Source of the DNA: RUG626 sp051866775
GTDB taxonomy: Bacteria > Bacillota > Clostridia > Oscillospirales > Oscillospiraceae
Reading direction: 5' to 3'
Length of the DNA stretch: 22,132 nucleotides
Assembly: GCA_051866775.1 (NCBI GenBank)
Contig: JBJDXR010000001.1
Span: 1-22,132, forward strand
Each line of letters begins with the position of its first letter. The stretch's first letter is position 1. The notes beneath the pieces are model-generated. The model saw only the letters and a program-made list of their open reading frames with translations, did not search any database and was not told the DNA's origin. Below, one piece after another: positions 1 through 7,710 of the stretch. The position numbers and the translations under genes were made by a program.

Positions 1-334
1 GAGCCAGCCAGAGTTTGAAAGGCTCGGCCTTTGGGGACGGAATCGCCTGAATAATGCGAAGGAGCTGCTCGGTATCAGCGACATCGGTATTATACCGTTT
101 TCCATCCGACGACCTCATTTTCAGTTGACTACATTTTGTAGTCAACTCGCTGCCCTCTTTCTTTAAGCGGGCCTTGAGCACGCTCCAATACTTGGCCGCA
201 TGGCGCTGATCCGGCTGGTCAGTTAAAACTGCGACCACATCAACGATAGAAAAGTACCATTCTTCCTTTTCTTCGTCCCAGGCAGTGCGGATGCGCTTGT
301 CCTCAAATAATTGGATCTTATCGTTTTTCACCAT
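1..334 (-). CDS. BRO-N / phage antirepressor-like protein, 5' part only (runs off left edge)
   Basis: Reading the minus strand from an ATG at 334 gives an open frame of 111 codons that leaves the window. The N-terminus reads MVKNDKIQLFEDKRIRTAWD and continues with EEWYFSIVDVVAVLTD and later TEQLLRIIQAIPSPKAEPFK. These are hallmarks of the BRO-N/antirepressor-like family common in prophages and integrative elements of gut Firmicutes. Such proteins are thought to bind DNA; the role of this subfamily is not established. A plausible ribosome binding site (GAGGTG) precedes the start. A second, dead copy of the same family lies at 18337-18623. The family call is firm; the function is not. Confidence 0.75.
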   Translation of the reverse strand, partial: MVKNDKIQLFEDKRIRTAWDEEKEEWYFSIVDVVAVLTDQPDQRHAAKYWSVLKARLKKEGSELTTKCSQLKMRSSDGKRYNTDVADTEQLLRIIQAIPSPKAEPFKLWLA

Positions 335-351
335 CTTGCTCGCACCTCACT

Positions 352-441
352 TCATTTCCTGTTTCGGATATCCTTCATTACAAACTCGGCCATCGGACTT
401 CTGCAAATATTGCCATGACATAGGAAGCGTATCCTGCTCAT
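352..441 (-). pseudogene. Truncated low-molecular-weight protein tyrosine phosphatase remnant
   Basis: A 29-codon minus-strand frame starts at ATG 441 with a GGAG sequence about 10 nt upstream. It contains FLCHGNICRSPMAEFVMKD, matching the N-terminal phosphate-binding loop C-x-G-N-x-C-R-S of low-molecular-weight tyrosine phosphatases. Those enzymes are normally about 150 residues and need a C-terminal Asp-Pro motif as general acid. Here the frame stops (TGA at 352-354) right after the P-loop helix, and the BRO-N gene begins 18 nt later. It is therefore most likely a recombination scar, not a working enzyme. Upstream on the same strand another short frame (ending at 457) reads LPIIDAAMSARTQLELVLDE; I do not recognise it. 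Confidence 0.6.
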
Positions 442-680
442 GCTCAGAGCGCTCCATCATTTTTGGTCGTTTTTAGTATAGCACGGAACTGTCAATTCGT
501 CGAGCACCAGCTCCAGTTGTGTCCGGGCGCTCATCGCAGCATCAATAATCGGCAAACATGTCAGTGATTTATTATGGCAATGTCTAAATAATTAATATTA
601 TTGCGGTTTGCATCTCTGTTGAACGCCTCGACAATTACCTGTGTTGCTCCTATCCTTGTTATTTGAAAGGAGATGGGATC

Positions 681-1763
681 ATGCCTGCAGAATACCCTAT
701 GGAGTTTAAACGCCGAGTCATACAGCGCTACGAAAAGGGTGAAACAATTAAAAACCTTGGTCAAGAGCTGCATATCGCACAGAGCACCATTTATCACTGG
801 CGTAATCTATACTGCTCGATTCAAACCCCGCAACGTACCTACACTCCAAAAGAGTTCGACGCGATTTCGCGGCGCTTGGAGAAACTGGAACATAAAATGG
901 AAATCATCCGTGCTTCCGGATTTCTTGATGAGGTTCCTTTACATCGAAAACTTATATCACTTGAGCAAATGTACAGAATTGAGGACTCTCCATATAGTGT
1001 GCATGAACTGTGCGACGCACTTGGCGTTGCCCGCGGCACTTTTTATAACCATATCTTCCGCCGTGCTGACCGGAGCAGTCGTGAGAAAGAACAGGAAGAG
1101 CTGATGATGAAGGTGCAGCAGATATTTGATGACAGCCAACAGCGATTTGGTGCTGAAAAAATCAGAACGGTTTTAGCTCAAACCGGCATTCATGTGAGCA
1201 CCAAACGGATTTCAGCCATCATGAAAGAACTGGATCTGCGCAGCGTTCGCACCGATGCGAAAAGGCAGTATAAAAAACGCCAACTTTATCAAAAGCAAAA
1301 CTTGCTGGCCAGAGAATTTACCGCTGACTACCCAAATCAAATATGGGTTAGTGATATTACATACTTCAAGGTCAGCGGCTACTGGGTTTATCTCTGCATC
1401 ATCCTTGATCTCTTTTCCCGCAAGATTATCGGATACAGAGTATCCCGTAACGCCAGCACAAACCTTGTTACTACGACATTTCGGAATGCCTACCAGGAAC
1501 GAGGCAGACCAAAAAATCTGACTTTTCACAGCGACAGAGGAAAGCAGTACACATCGGGTGCGTTCATACAACTGCTTCAGGCCAATAGTGTCAAGCAATC
1601 CTTTTCCGCTACCGGCCGTCCTCATGACAATGCCGTAGCAGAAACTTTCTTCGGCACGTTCAAAAAAGAAGAGGCATACCGCAGAGAGTATACCTCAGAA
1701 CAGAGTTTCCGCAAAAGCGTGGAGCAGTATATTCAGTTTTACAATGAGGTCCGACCGCACTAA
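681..1763 (+). CDS. IS3-family transposase, C-terminus cut by a premature stop
   Basis: This is a single-frame IS3-type transposase. An N-terminal helix-turn-helix (about residues 10-45) and a coiled, Lys/Glu-rich linker are followed by a HTH_21-like segment (about 105-125). The integrase core has D225 (WVSDITYF), D285 (FHSDRGKQYTS) and E321 (NAVAETFFGTFKKE), the DD(35)E spacing typical of the family. The ATG at 681 is chosen because AAAGGAG lies nine bases upstream; a TTG at 663 lies before that site. The frame ends at NEVRPH with TAA at 1761-1763. Reading on in the same frame gives TLKYQTPQAFEDTYY, the usual IS3 C-terminus, to a second TAA at 1851-1853. About 30 residues are lost by one nonsense change. 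The DDE core is complete, so activity is uncertain. Confidence 0.85.
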   Translation: MPAEYPMEFKRRVIQRYEKGETIKNLGQELHIAQSTIYHWRNLYCSIQTPQRTYTPKEFDAISRRLEKLEHKMEIIRASGFLDEVPLHRKLISLEQMYRIEDSPYSVHELCDALGVARGTFYNHIFRRADRSSREKEQEELMMKVQQIFDDSQQRFGAEKIRTVLAQTGIHVSTKRISAIMKELDLRSVRTDAKRQYKKRQLYQKQNLLAREFTADYPNQIWVSDITYFKVSGYWVYLCIILDLFSRKIIGYRVSRNASTNLVTTTFRNAYQERGRPKNLTFHSDRGKQYTSGAFIQLLQANSVKQSFSATGRPHDNAVAETFFGTFKKEEAYRREYTSEQSFRKSVEQYIQFYNEVRPH

Positions 1764-1853
1764 ACTTTGAAATACCAGACACCGCAGGCGTTTGAGGACA
1801 CGTACTATGTCAAGCTTATCGAAAAACCGTGTTCAAATAGCGTCATGGAGTAA
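681..1853 (+). mobile_element. IS3-family insertion sequence (ends not resolved)
   Basis: The transposase plus its out-of-service C-terminal codons mark the minimum extent of the element. I looked for TG...CA terminal inverted repeats in 570-680 and 1854-1944 and found none I could defend, so the true ends and any target duplication are unknown. The element sits between the phosphatase remnant and the terminator of tRNA-Ala. Confidence 0.55.
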
Positions 1854-1944
1854 AAATAATACTTTTGCGTTTCTGTAGTTTTAAAACATCCGTCCCAAAA
1901 CACAAAATCGGAAAACCTGACGTTGCAAGGCTTTCTGAAAAGAA

Positions 1945-1985
1945 GAAACCCGTTTTTCGAAAAAATTGTTCGAAAAACGGGTTTC
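1945..1985 (-). terminator. Intrinsic terminator of tRNA-Ala
   Basis: A perfect 17-bp inverted repeat (1945-1961 with 1969-1985, seven-base loop) lies nine bases past the CCA end of the tRNA. In minus-strand sense it is followed by a T-rich TTCTTTTC stretch. Confidence 0.8.
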
Positions 1986-1993
1986 ATTCAATA

Positions 1994-2069
1994 TGGTGGA
2001 GACGGAGGGATTCGAACCCTTGACCTCTCGGATGCGAACCGAACGCTCTCCCAGCTGAGCTACGCCCCC
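1994..2069 (-). tRNA. tRNA-Ala (anticodon CGC)
   Basis: The minus strand folds as a 76-nt cloverleaf. The acceptor stem GGGGGCG pairs with CGTCTCC through two G-U pairs. The D arm carries GCTC/GAGC, and the anticodon stem TTCGG/CCGAG encloses loop TTCGCAT, giving anticodon CGC (codon GCG, alanine). The T loop is TTCGAAT, the discriminator is A and CCA is encoded. A terminator follows directly. Confidence 0.95.
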
Positions 2070-2161
2070 AAAAAGCACTTATCAAAAGTGCTTTATTATT
2101 ATAGCATGATTTATAAAAAAGTAAAGAAAAATTCTTAAAATACCTCAAAAAATCGAGCGGA

Positions 2162-2701
2162 TCACCTGTCTTTTAAATACTGTTCGGCCTTCAGAATACC
2201 GATCACGGTCTTGGCATCCGTAAGCTCTCCGGACATGACCATGTCATGGAGCTTTGTCATCGGTATGTGCTCAACTGAAAGGAATTCGTCGGGGTCAAGA
2301 TGTATTGCGCCGGGTTTCAGATCCAGCGCCAGATAGACATACAGTGTTTCCTGACAGTAGCCGGGTGAGGGGAGGATAGAGCCGAGTGATACCATCTGCC
2401 CGGCAGAGTAGCCGGTCTCCTCCGAAAGCTCCCTGACCGCGCACTCCAGCGGATCCTCGCCAGGCTCCAGTTTACCGGCCGGGACTTCAAGAAGCTCGCG
2501 GCCTATAGGATAGCGATACTGCCGCACCATTACGGCGCAGCCGTCATCGTCAAGCGCCACGATCCCAACACCGCCGGCGTGGGAGACCACTTCACGCAGG
2601 GAGGTGCGGCCGTTTTCCAGCTCAACGGTGTCACGGTAAACGGTGATGATCTTACCTTTGTATATTTCGTCGCTCTTAAGCGTCTTTTCAAAAAATGCCA
2701 T
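2162..2701 (-). CDS. NUDIX hydrolase, ADP-ribose pyrophosphatase type
   Basis: This 179-residue protein has a complete Nudix box (GKLEPGEDPLECAVRELSEETGY, about residues 75-97). The catalytic REL-x-EE metal-binding core is intact. The size, the N-terminal KGKIITVYRDTVELENG strand and the QYRYPIGRELLEVPAGK segment match the NudF/ADP-ribose pyrophosphatase group. Those enzymes cleave ADP-ribose to AMP and ribose 5-phosphate and clear NAD breakdown products in the cytosol. The ATG at 2701 is preceded by AAAGGCGGCG. The gene has its own consensus promoter and is transcribed towards tRNA-Ala. The exact substrate cannot be fixed from sequence. Confidence 0.9.
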   Translation of the reverse strand: MAFFEKTLKSDEIYKGKIITVYRDTVELENGRTSLREVVSHAGGVGIVALDDDGCAVMVRQYRYPIGRELLEVPAGKLEPGEDPLECAVRELSEETGYSAGQMVSLGSILPSPGYCQETLYVYLALDLKPGAIHLDPDEFLSVEHIPMTKLHDMVMSGELTDAKTVIGILKAEQYLKDR

Positions 2702-2747
2702 TACTGACGCCGCCTTTCAGAATTTGCACAGCCGTTTTAATATCACG

Positions 2748-2776
2748 ATTATACTACAGCGGGCCGCTCCTGTCAA
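2748..2776 (-). promoter_or_regulatory. Consensus promoter of the NUDIX gene
   Basis: On the minus strand TTGACA (2776-2771) and TATAAT (2753-2748) are separated by exactly 17 bases. Both hexamers are perfect matches to the vegetative sigma consensus. Confidence 0.85.
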
Positions 2777-3053
2777 AACCCCTAACGGGCCGGAAAAGGA
2801 AAAATTTTGAAATTGCGGCATTTTGGGCAAAATTCCGAATAGACAGAATGCTTAAAACTGTTGCAGCACTAAGATGCATTAAAAAGGAATACAAAATTTT
2901 ACGCACATTTCACAGTCAAAATGACGAACGGATTTGGGCAAAATAAACAAAAAATAAGCCAATCGTTTGTTAACTTTGTCAAATGGGGATGTATCAATTT
3001 GGCGATGTTTGGATTATAATATGACCGTAAGTTAAAGAAAGGAGAAAGAAGAT
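2777..3053. other. Intergenic stretch, no gene seen
   Basis: This AT-rich stretch lies between the NUDIX promoter and the small gene at 3054. The only signal I see is a TATAAT at 3015-3020, a likely -10 box for the small gene, with no good -35 at the proper distance. Confidence 0.4.
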
Positions 3054-3176
3054 ATGTTTAAGAAAATGTTCAATGCCGTTAAGGACAGAGATATCGAGCT
3101 TCTTCGCAAGGAGTATTCCGCAGGCGACTACATCGAGAATAGGGATTATATCAACTACCTTATTTCAAATCACTGA
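3054..3176 (+). CDS. Small protein of unknown function, 40 residues
   Basis: An ATG at 3054 follows a strong ribosome binding site (AAAGGAG at 3038-3044) and a TATAAT box at 3015-3020, and the frame ends in TGA at 3176. The protein begins MFKKMFNAVKDRDIELLRKE and ends with DYINYLISNH. It is highly charged, rich in aromatic residues towards the C-terminus, probably helical, and has no signal peptide or membrane segment. A terminator-like hairpin follows about 115 nt downstream, making this a complete single-gene unit. I do not recognise a family. The regulatory signals are the main support for its being real. Confidence 0.6.
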   Translation: MFKKMFNAVKDRDIELLRKEYSAGDYIENRDYINYLISNH

Positions 3177-3291
3177 GGATATTCTAAATAACAGCGAAGC
3201 CCATTACGCGACCATATCAAGCTAATAAAAAGAAAGCGAGAATATGTCCAATGGCAGCAACGAGCTGGCGTGATACGCCGCCGAAAAAACG

Positions 3292-3332
3292 ACTCCCTGA
3301 AATTTTTTGGTTAAGCCGAGGTTTTAGGGAGT
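3292..3332 (+). terminator. Probable terminator of the small gene
   Basis: An 11-bp stem with one G-U pair (3292-3302 with 3322-3332) encloses a 19-base loop and is followed by TTTTACT. The large loop makes it weaker than the neighbouring terminator. Confidence 0.5.
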
Positions 3333-3371
3333 TTTACTGTAAGGCCTTGACTGTTCATGCGCTTAAGATAA

Positions 3372-3401
3372 AAAGTCCGTACCCGTTTGGGTACGGACTT
3401 T
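3372..3401 (-). terminator. Intrinsic terminator of typA
   Basis: A perfect 13-bp stem (3372-3384 with 3389-3401) has a four-base loop. It lies nine bases beyond the typA stop, with a T run on the minus-strand side. It could also stop transcription arriving from the left. Confidence 0.85.
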
Positions 3402-3409
3402 ATTGGTAT

Positions 3410-5248
3410 TTATACCTGCTTGCCCTTTAAGGCTTTCATGCGCAGAGAGTGGTCAAGGATGCTCTTGCGGATGCGCAGACTCTGCGGCGTGACCTCGAGA
3501 AGCTCGTCATCTGATAAGAACTCGAGACACTGCTCAAGGGACATGATGCGCGGCGGGATAAGCCTTAGAGCATCGTCAGAACCGGCAGCGCGCATATTTG
3601 TGAGCTGCTTACGCTTGCAGACGTTCACGGTTATATCCTCGTTCTTCGGCGTCTCACCTACGACCATGCCGCCGTATACGGGCACGCCCGGGGATACGAA
3701 CATAACGCCCCTGTCCTGAACTCCGAATATGCCGTAGGCAACGGCCTCACCGGTCTCGGAGGCAACCAGAGAGCCTGTCCCGCGGCGGGAGACCTCTCCC
3801 TTATACTTCTCATATTTTTCAAAGACGGAACTCATAATGCCCTCGCCTTTGGTATCCGTCAGGAACTCGTTGCGATAGCCGAAAAGGCCCCGCGACGGGA
3901 CGAAGAAGGTGAGCTTCATTCGTCCGCCCACAGGCGTCATTTCCACAAATTCGCCCTTTCGGGAGGACAGCTTCTCAATAACAGAGCCGACGGAATCCTC
4001 CGGAACGTCCGCTACCACGCGCTCTATAGGCTCGCACATGACTCCGTCCACCTCGCGCAGGAGTACTCTCGGGGGTGATACGGCAAACTCATAGCCCTCC
4101 CGGCGCATCGTCTCGATGAGGATGGAGAGGTGCATTTCACCGCGCCCCGCGACGTTAAAGCTGTGGTCAGATCCCTCGACCTCGCTGACCCTGAGGGATA
4201 CATCCTTGAGGGTCTCGCGGGAGAGCCGGTCACGCAGCTGGCGGGAGGTGACGAACTTACCCTCCCTCCCGGCGAAGGGGGAATCATTTACCGAGAAGGT
4301 CATCTCCATGGTGGGAGCGGATATCTTTACAAAGGGCAGAGCCTCCACCGCGTCAGGCGCGCATATGGTATCGCCGATGGTTATGTCCGGTATCCCGGAT
4401 AGGGCGATTATATTGCCGGAGGAGGATTCAGTGACGGGAACGCGGTTAAGCCCGTCAAACTCATATATGCTCACGGCCTTGGCCTTCTTGGAGGCGGCGT
4501 CGCCGTGGAAGTTAGTTACAGCAAGCTCCTGATTCTGGCGAATGACGCCCCGCTCTATACGCCCGATGGCGATGCGTCCTACATAGTCGTTATAATCCAG
4601 CGAGGATACCAGCAGCTGGAGCGGCTCGTCGTCGTGGTCCTCCGGCGCCGGGATATAGTCCACGATGGTGTCAAACAGCGGCTTGAGATCTGTGCCCGGT
4701 ACGTCGGGAGAGAAGCTGGCGGTTCCCTGACGGCCTGAGCAGAACAGCATCGGGGAGTCGATCTGTTCGTCCGTACAGCCAAGCTCCATAAGAAGCTCCA
4801 ATATCTCGTCTACGACCTCTATCATGCGCTGGTCCGGGCGGTCAATCTTGTTGAGGACGACTATGACCCTGTGGCCAAGCTCAAGAGCCTTGGAGAGCAC
4901 AAAGCGCGTCTGGGGCATGGGACCTTCGGCAGCGTCGACCAAAAGGATGACGCCGTTTACCATCTTCAGTATCCGCTCAACCTCGCCGCCAAAGTCCGCG
5001 TGGCCCGGGGTGTCCACGATGTTTATCTTTATATCGCCGTACTGGATGGCGGTGTTCTTGGCAAGTATGGTTATGCCGCGCTCACGCTCAAGGTCGTTTG
5101 AATCCATGACGCGCTCCTGCACCGCCTGATTCTCGCGGAACACACCTGACTGCTTGAGCATCTCGTCGACCAATGTCGTCTTGCCGTGGTCAACGTGGGC
5201 GATTATTGCAACGTTTCTTATCTTTTTTTCCAAGAGTAACACTTCCAT
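3410..5248 (-). CDS. typA: Ribosome-associated GTPase TypA/BipA
   Basis: This is a 612-residue translational GTPase of normal length. The P-loop AHVDHGKTT (about 18-26), RGITI (switch I), DTPGHADF (G3) and NKID (G4) are all present. The EF-G-like domains II, III and V and the BipA C-terminal domain follow (RGLFGYRNEFLTDTKGEG, then RRGTGSLVASETGEAVAYG). TypA binds 70S ribosomes and supports 50S assembly and growth under cold or other stress. The frame opens at ATG 5248, but no Shine-Dalgarno sequence precedes it. A TTG at 5233 has GGAAGTG at good spacing and gives the more usual start LEKKIRNVAIIAHVDHG, so the true start may be 5233. The gene has its own promoter and terminator and is monocistronic. 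Confidence 0.95.
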   Translation of the reverse strand: MEVLLLEKKIRNVAIIAHVDHGKTTLVDEMLKQSGVFRENQAVQERVMDSNDLERERGITILAKNTAIQYGDIKINIVDTPGHADFGGEVERILKMVNGVILLVDAAEGPMPQTRFVLSKALELGHRVIVVLNKIDRPDQRMIEVVDEILELLMELGCTDEQIDSPMLFCSGRQGTASFSPDVPGTDLKPLFDTIVDYIPAPEDHDDEPLQLLVSSLDYNDYVGRIAIGRIERGVIRQNQELAVTNFHGDAASKKAKAVSIYEFDGLNRVPVTESSSGNIIALSGIPDITIGDTICAPDAVEALPFVKISAPTMEMTFSVNDSPFAGREGKFVTSRQLRDRLSRETLKDVSLRVSEVEGSDHSFNVAGRGEMHLSILIETMRREGYEFAVSPPRVLLREVDGVMCEPIERVVADVPEDSVGSVIEKLSSRKGEFVEMTPVGGRMKLTFFVPSRGLFGYRNEFLTDTKGEGIMSSVFEKYEKYKGEVSRRGTGSLVASETGEAVAYGIFGVQDRGVMFVSPGVPVYGGMVVGETPKNEDITVNVCKRKQLTNMRAAGSDDALRLIPPRIMSLEQCLEFLSDDELLEVTPQSLRIRKSILDHSLRMKALKGKQV

Positions 5249-5275
5249 TTATGTTCAAATAAACCTAACCGAAGT

Positions 5276-5304
5276 ATTATATACATACTTGCGGCAAATT
5301 TCAA
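5276..5304 (-). promoter_or_regulatory. Promoter of typA
   Basis: On the minus strand TTGAAA (5304-5299) and TATAAT (5281-5276) are separated by 17 bases, about 30 nt upstream of the typA frame. Confidence 0.8.
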
Positions 5305-5390
5305 TTACTTTGGGAAAAAAGTTTATTTTTTGTGATAATATACTTGAATGTTCGCAGCATTATGGGGACAAGATGTCAAAAAGCCGCAGA

Positions 5391-6398
5391 TCAGTGAACG
5401 GTCTCCTCCTCGTGGGGGTGAAGCTGCGTCTCAACGGGCTTGCCGTCAAAAAATCTGCGCAGATTGTCCGTGGTCACCTCGGCTATAGCGCGGAGAGCCT
5501 CGTCCGTCAAATAAGCCTGATGGCTCGTTACCAGTACGTTTGGCTGGGAGAGCAGCAGGTTTAAGGTGTCGTCACGCATGACCTTAAGGGATACATCCTC
5601 ATAAAAGACGTCTGCTTCCTCCTCATAGACGTCCAGTCCCGCCGCGCCGACCTTGCCGTTCTTGATGTTTTCAAGGAGCGCCTCGCTGTCTATAAGCGCG
5701 CCGCGGGATGTGTTGATTAGAAATACGCCGTCCTTCAGCATATGGAAGGTGCTGCGGTTTATAAGGTGGTAAGTGGTTGGAGTCAGCGGGCAGTGCAGTG
5801 ATATTACGTCTGACCGTCGGCACAGCTCGTCAAAGCGCACGTACTCTATCCCCATTCCCCACACGGGATTCAGATCGTAGGCAATGACCTTCATGCCCAG
5901 CCCCTTGCACATCTGGCTGAGCTTCAGCCCCACCTTTCCGGTGCCGACGATGCCGATGGTCTTTCCCTCCATATCCGTCCCGCACAGGCCGTCAAGGCTG
6001 AAATTGCGCTCGCGGGTGCGGGTGAAGGCCTTGTGGGTCTTGCGGGAAAGCGTGAGCAGCATGGCAAGCGCGTGCTCCGCGACTGACGCGGGGGAGTAGG
6101 CGGGGACGCGGAATACGCATATATTGTTTTTCTCCGCCGCTTTCAGGTCGACGTTGTTGTATCCGGCGCATCTCAGGGCTATGGCCTCCACGCCCATTGA
6201 GGAGAGCAGCTTTATCACCTCTGCGTCGGCTGTGTCGTTTACAAAAATACACACGGCGCGGCACCCGTGGGCAAGTATGGCTGTATCCCGGTTCAGGCGG
6301 TTTTCAAGGTATCTGGGCTCAAACCCGTTGGATTCAAGAAGCTTATCAAACCATGTGCGGTCATAGGGTCTTGCGTCAAAAAAGGCTATTTGTTCCAT
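5391..6398 (-). CDS. ldhA: D-lactate dehydrogenase (LdhA type)
   Basis: This 335-residue D-2-hydroxyacid dehydrogenase matches the fermentative LdhA group along its length. It has RVPAYSPASVAEHALAM (97-113), the NAD-binding GTGKVG loop (152-157) and SLHCPLTPTTYHLIN. The catalytic Arg is at 232 (NTSRGALID), the Glu near 260 (DVYEEE) and the His at 293 (TSHQAYLTDEA). It reduces pyruvate to D-lactate with NADH, regenerating NAD in fermentation. GGAGG lies just upstream of the ATG at 6398. It is transcribed away from ychF, and the two promoters overlap. Related 2-hydroxyisocaproate dehydrogenases share the fold, but the LdhA-like segments make lactate the best guess. Confidence 0.92.
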   Translation of the reverse strand: MEQIAFFDARPYDRTWFDKLLESNGFEPRYLENRLNRDTAILAHGCRAVCIFVNDTADAEVIKLLSSMGVEAIALRCAGYNNVDLKAAEKNNICVFRVPAYSPASVAEHALAMLLTLSRKTHKAFTRTRERNFSLDGLCGTDMEGKTIGIVGTGKVGLKLSQMCKGLGMKVIAYDLNPVWGMGIEYVRFDELCRRSDVISLHCPLTPTTYHLINRSTFHMLKDGVFLINTSRGALIDSEALLENIKNGKVGAAGLDVYEEEADVFYEDVSLKVMRDDTLNLLLSQPNVLVTSHQAYLTDEALRAIAEVTTDNLRRFFDGKPVETQLHPHEEETVH

Positions 6399-6448
6399 AT
6401 TTTTTCCTCCAAGTAGTGATATGCTGGTAGTATTCCACGCTTTGACCC

Positions 6449-6477
6449 CGTATAAACATTTGCCTTTTGAAAGCCAA
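6449..6477 (-). promoter_or_regulatory. Candidate promoter of ldhA, overlapping the ychF promoter
   Basis: On the minus strand TTGGCT (6477-6472) and TATACG (6454-6449) are 17 bases apart. The match is weaker than its neighbours and the hexamers interleave with those of the ychF promoter on the other strand. Confidence 0.5.
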
Positions 6478-6488
6478 TGTTATATAAT
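6460..6488 (+). promoter_or_regulatory. Promoter of ychF
   Basis: TTGCCT (6460-6465) and TATAAT (6483-6488) are separated by 17 bases. The expected transcription start near 6495 leaves only a short leader before the gene. Confidence 0.75.
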
Positions 6489-6528
6489 CATCCATTAGCA
6501 AATGAAAATTCTGAAGGGAATGAAAATA

Positions 6529-7623
6529 TTGAAGCTTGGAATAGTAGGACTGCCGAACGTCGGCAAATCCACACTTTTTAACGCGATAACAAACGCAGGT
6601 GCCGAGAGCGCAAACTATCCGTTCTGCACTATAGAGCCTAATGTGGGAATGGTGACCGTTCCGGATAAGCGCCTTGATTTTCTGGCGGAGATGTACTCAC
6701 CGAAAAAGTACACGCCGGCCGTGATCGAGTTTGTGGATATTGCGGGTCTTGTGAAGGGCGCGTCAAAAGGTGAGGGACTTGGAAACAAGTTTCTTGAGAA
6801 TATCCGCAGGACCGATGCGATAGTCCATGTCGTGCGCTGCTTTGACGACGACAACGTCATACATGTGGAAGGCTCCTGCGACCCCATAAGGGACATCGAC
6901 ATAATCGACCTTGAGCTTATAATGGCCGACCTTGAGATGGTGGAGCGCCGCCTTGATAAAGCCCAGAAGGCGGCTAAGAGCGGCGATAAAAAGCTGAAGC
7001 ATGAGGTCGAGGTGTTCGAGGGGCTTAAAAACCATCTGGACGAGGGGAAGTCCGCCCGCAGCTACGAGTGCTCCGAGGCCGACATGGAGCTTATCTCCAC
7101 CAGCGACCTGCTCTCCTTAAAGCCGGTCATATACGCCGCCAACACCGATGAGGCCGGAATATCCGATCTTGAGAACAATAAATATTATAAAGCGGTCAAG
7201 GAACGGGCGGATGCAGAGGGGGCCGAGACCCTGCCCATATGCGCCAAGACCGAGCAGGAGCTTACGGAACTTGATGATGATGAGCGGGCTATGTTCCTGG
7301 AGGAGCTGGGACTTGAGGAGTCCGGGCTTGACAGACTCATAAAATGCTCTTACAGCCTATTGGGACTTATATCTTTCCTTACGGCCGGCCCGGACGAGTG
7401 CCGCGCGTGGACCATAAAGCGGGGCACAAAAGCGCCTCAGGCCGCGGGCAAGATACACACTGACTTTGAGCGCGGCTTTATCCGTGCGGAGATAGTGGCA
7501 TTTGAGGATCTCAAGGCCTGCGGCAGCATGGCCGCGGCGAAGGAAAAGGGCCTTGTGCGCTCCGAGGGCAAGGAGTATGTCATGCACGACGGCGATGTGA
7601 CGCTGTTTAGATTCAATGTATAA
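6529..7623 (+). CDS. ychF: YchF/OLA1-family P-loop ATPase
   Basis: The protein starts with the family's KLGIVGLPNVGKST P-loop. It has FVDIAGLVKGASKGEGLGNKFL (G3 region), AANTDE in place of the GTPase NKxD motif (the change that gives this family ATP preference), a central helical hairpin (LDKAQKAAKSGDKKLKHEVE) and the C-terminal TGS-type domain (AWTIKRGTKAPQAAGKIHTDFERGFIRAE). YchF binds ribosomes and is linked to stress and redox responses. I place the start at TTG 6529: AAGGGA lies nine bases upstream and the product then begins exactly like known YchF proteins. ATGs at 6502 and 6520 are in frame but poorly spaced from any ribosome binding site. Confidence 0.95.
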   Translation: MKLGIVGLPNVGKSTLFNAITNAGAESANYPFCTIEPNVGMVTVPDKRLDFLAEMYSPKKYTPAVIEFVDIAGLVKGASKGEGLGNKFLENIRRTDAIVHVVRCFDDDNVIHVEGSCDPIRDIDIIDLELIMADLEMVERRLDKAQKAAKSGDKKLKHEVEVFEGLKNHLDEGKSARSYECSEADMELISTSDLLSLKPVIYAANTDEAGISDLENNKYYKAVKERADAEGAETLPICAKTEQELTELDDDERAMFLEELGLEESGLDRLIKCSYSLLGLISFLTAGPDECRAWTIKRGTKAPQAAGKIHTDFERGFIRAEIVAFEDLKACGSMAAAKEKGLVRSEGKEYVMHDGDVTLFRFNV

Positions 7624-7710
7624 AGCGACATACCCAGGGCGGAGATCCTCCGGCCTGTAAGCGGGTACAGACAGACTATCACAAAGAAGGTGGATATCAT
7701 CGAAGCTCAT

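Noticed and set aside
570..1944. Terminal inverted repeats of the IS3 element
   Set aside because: Candidate similarities between the two flanks were direct rather than inverted and weak.
1881..2078. Open frame on the minus strand reading GGVAQLGERSVRIREVKGSN
   Set aside because: This is the well-known false protein made by translating a tRNA; the tRNA-Ala gene explains it.
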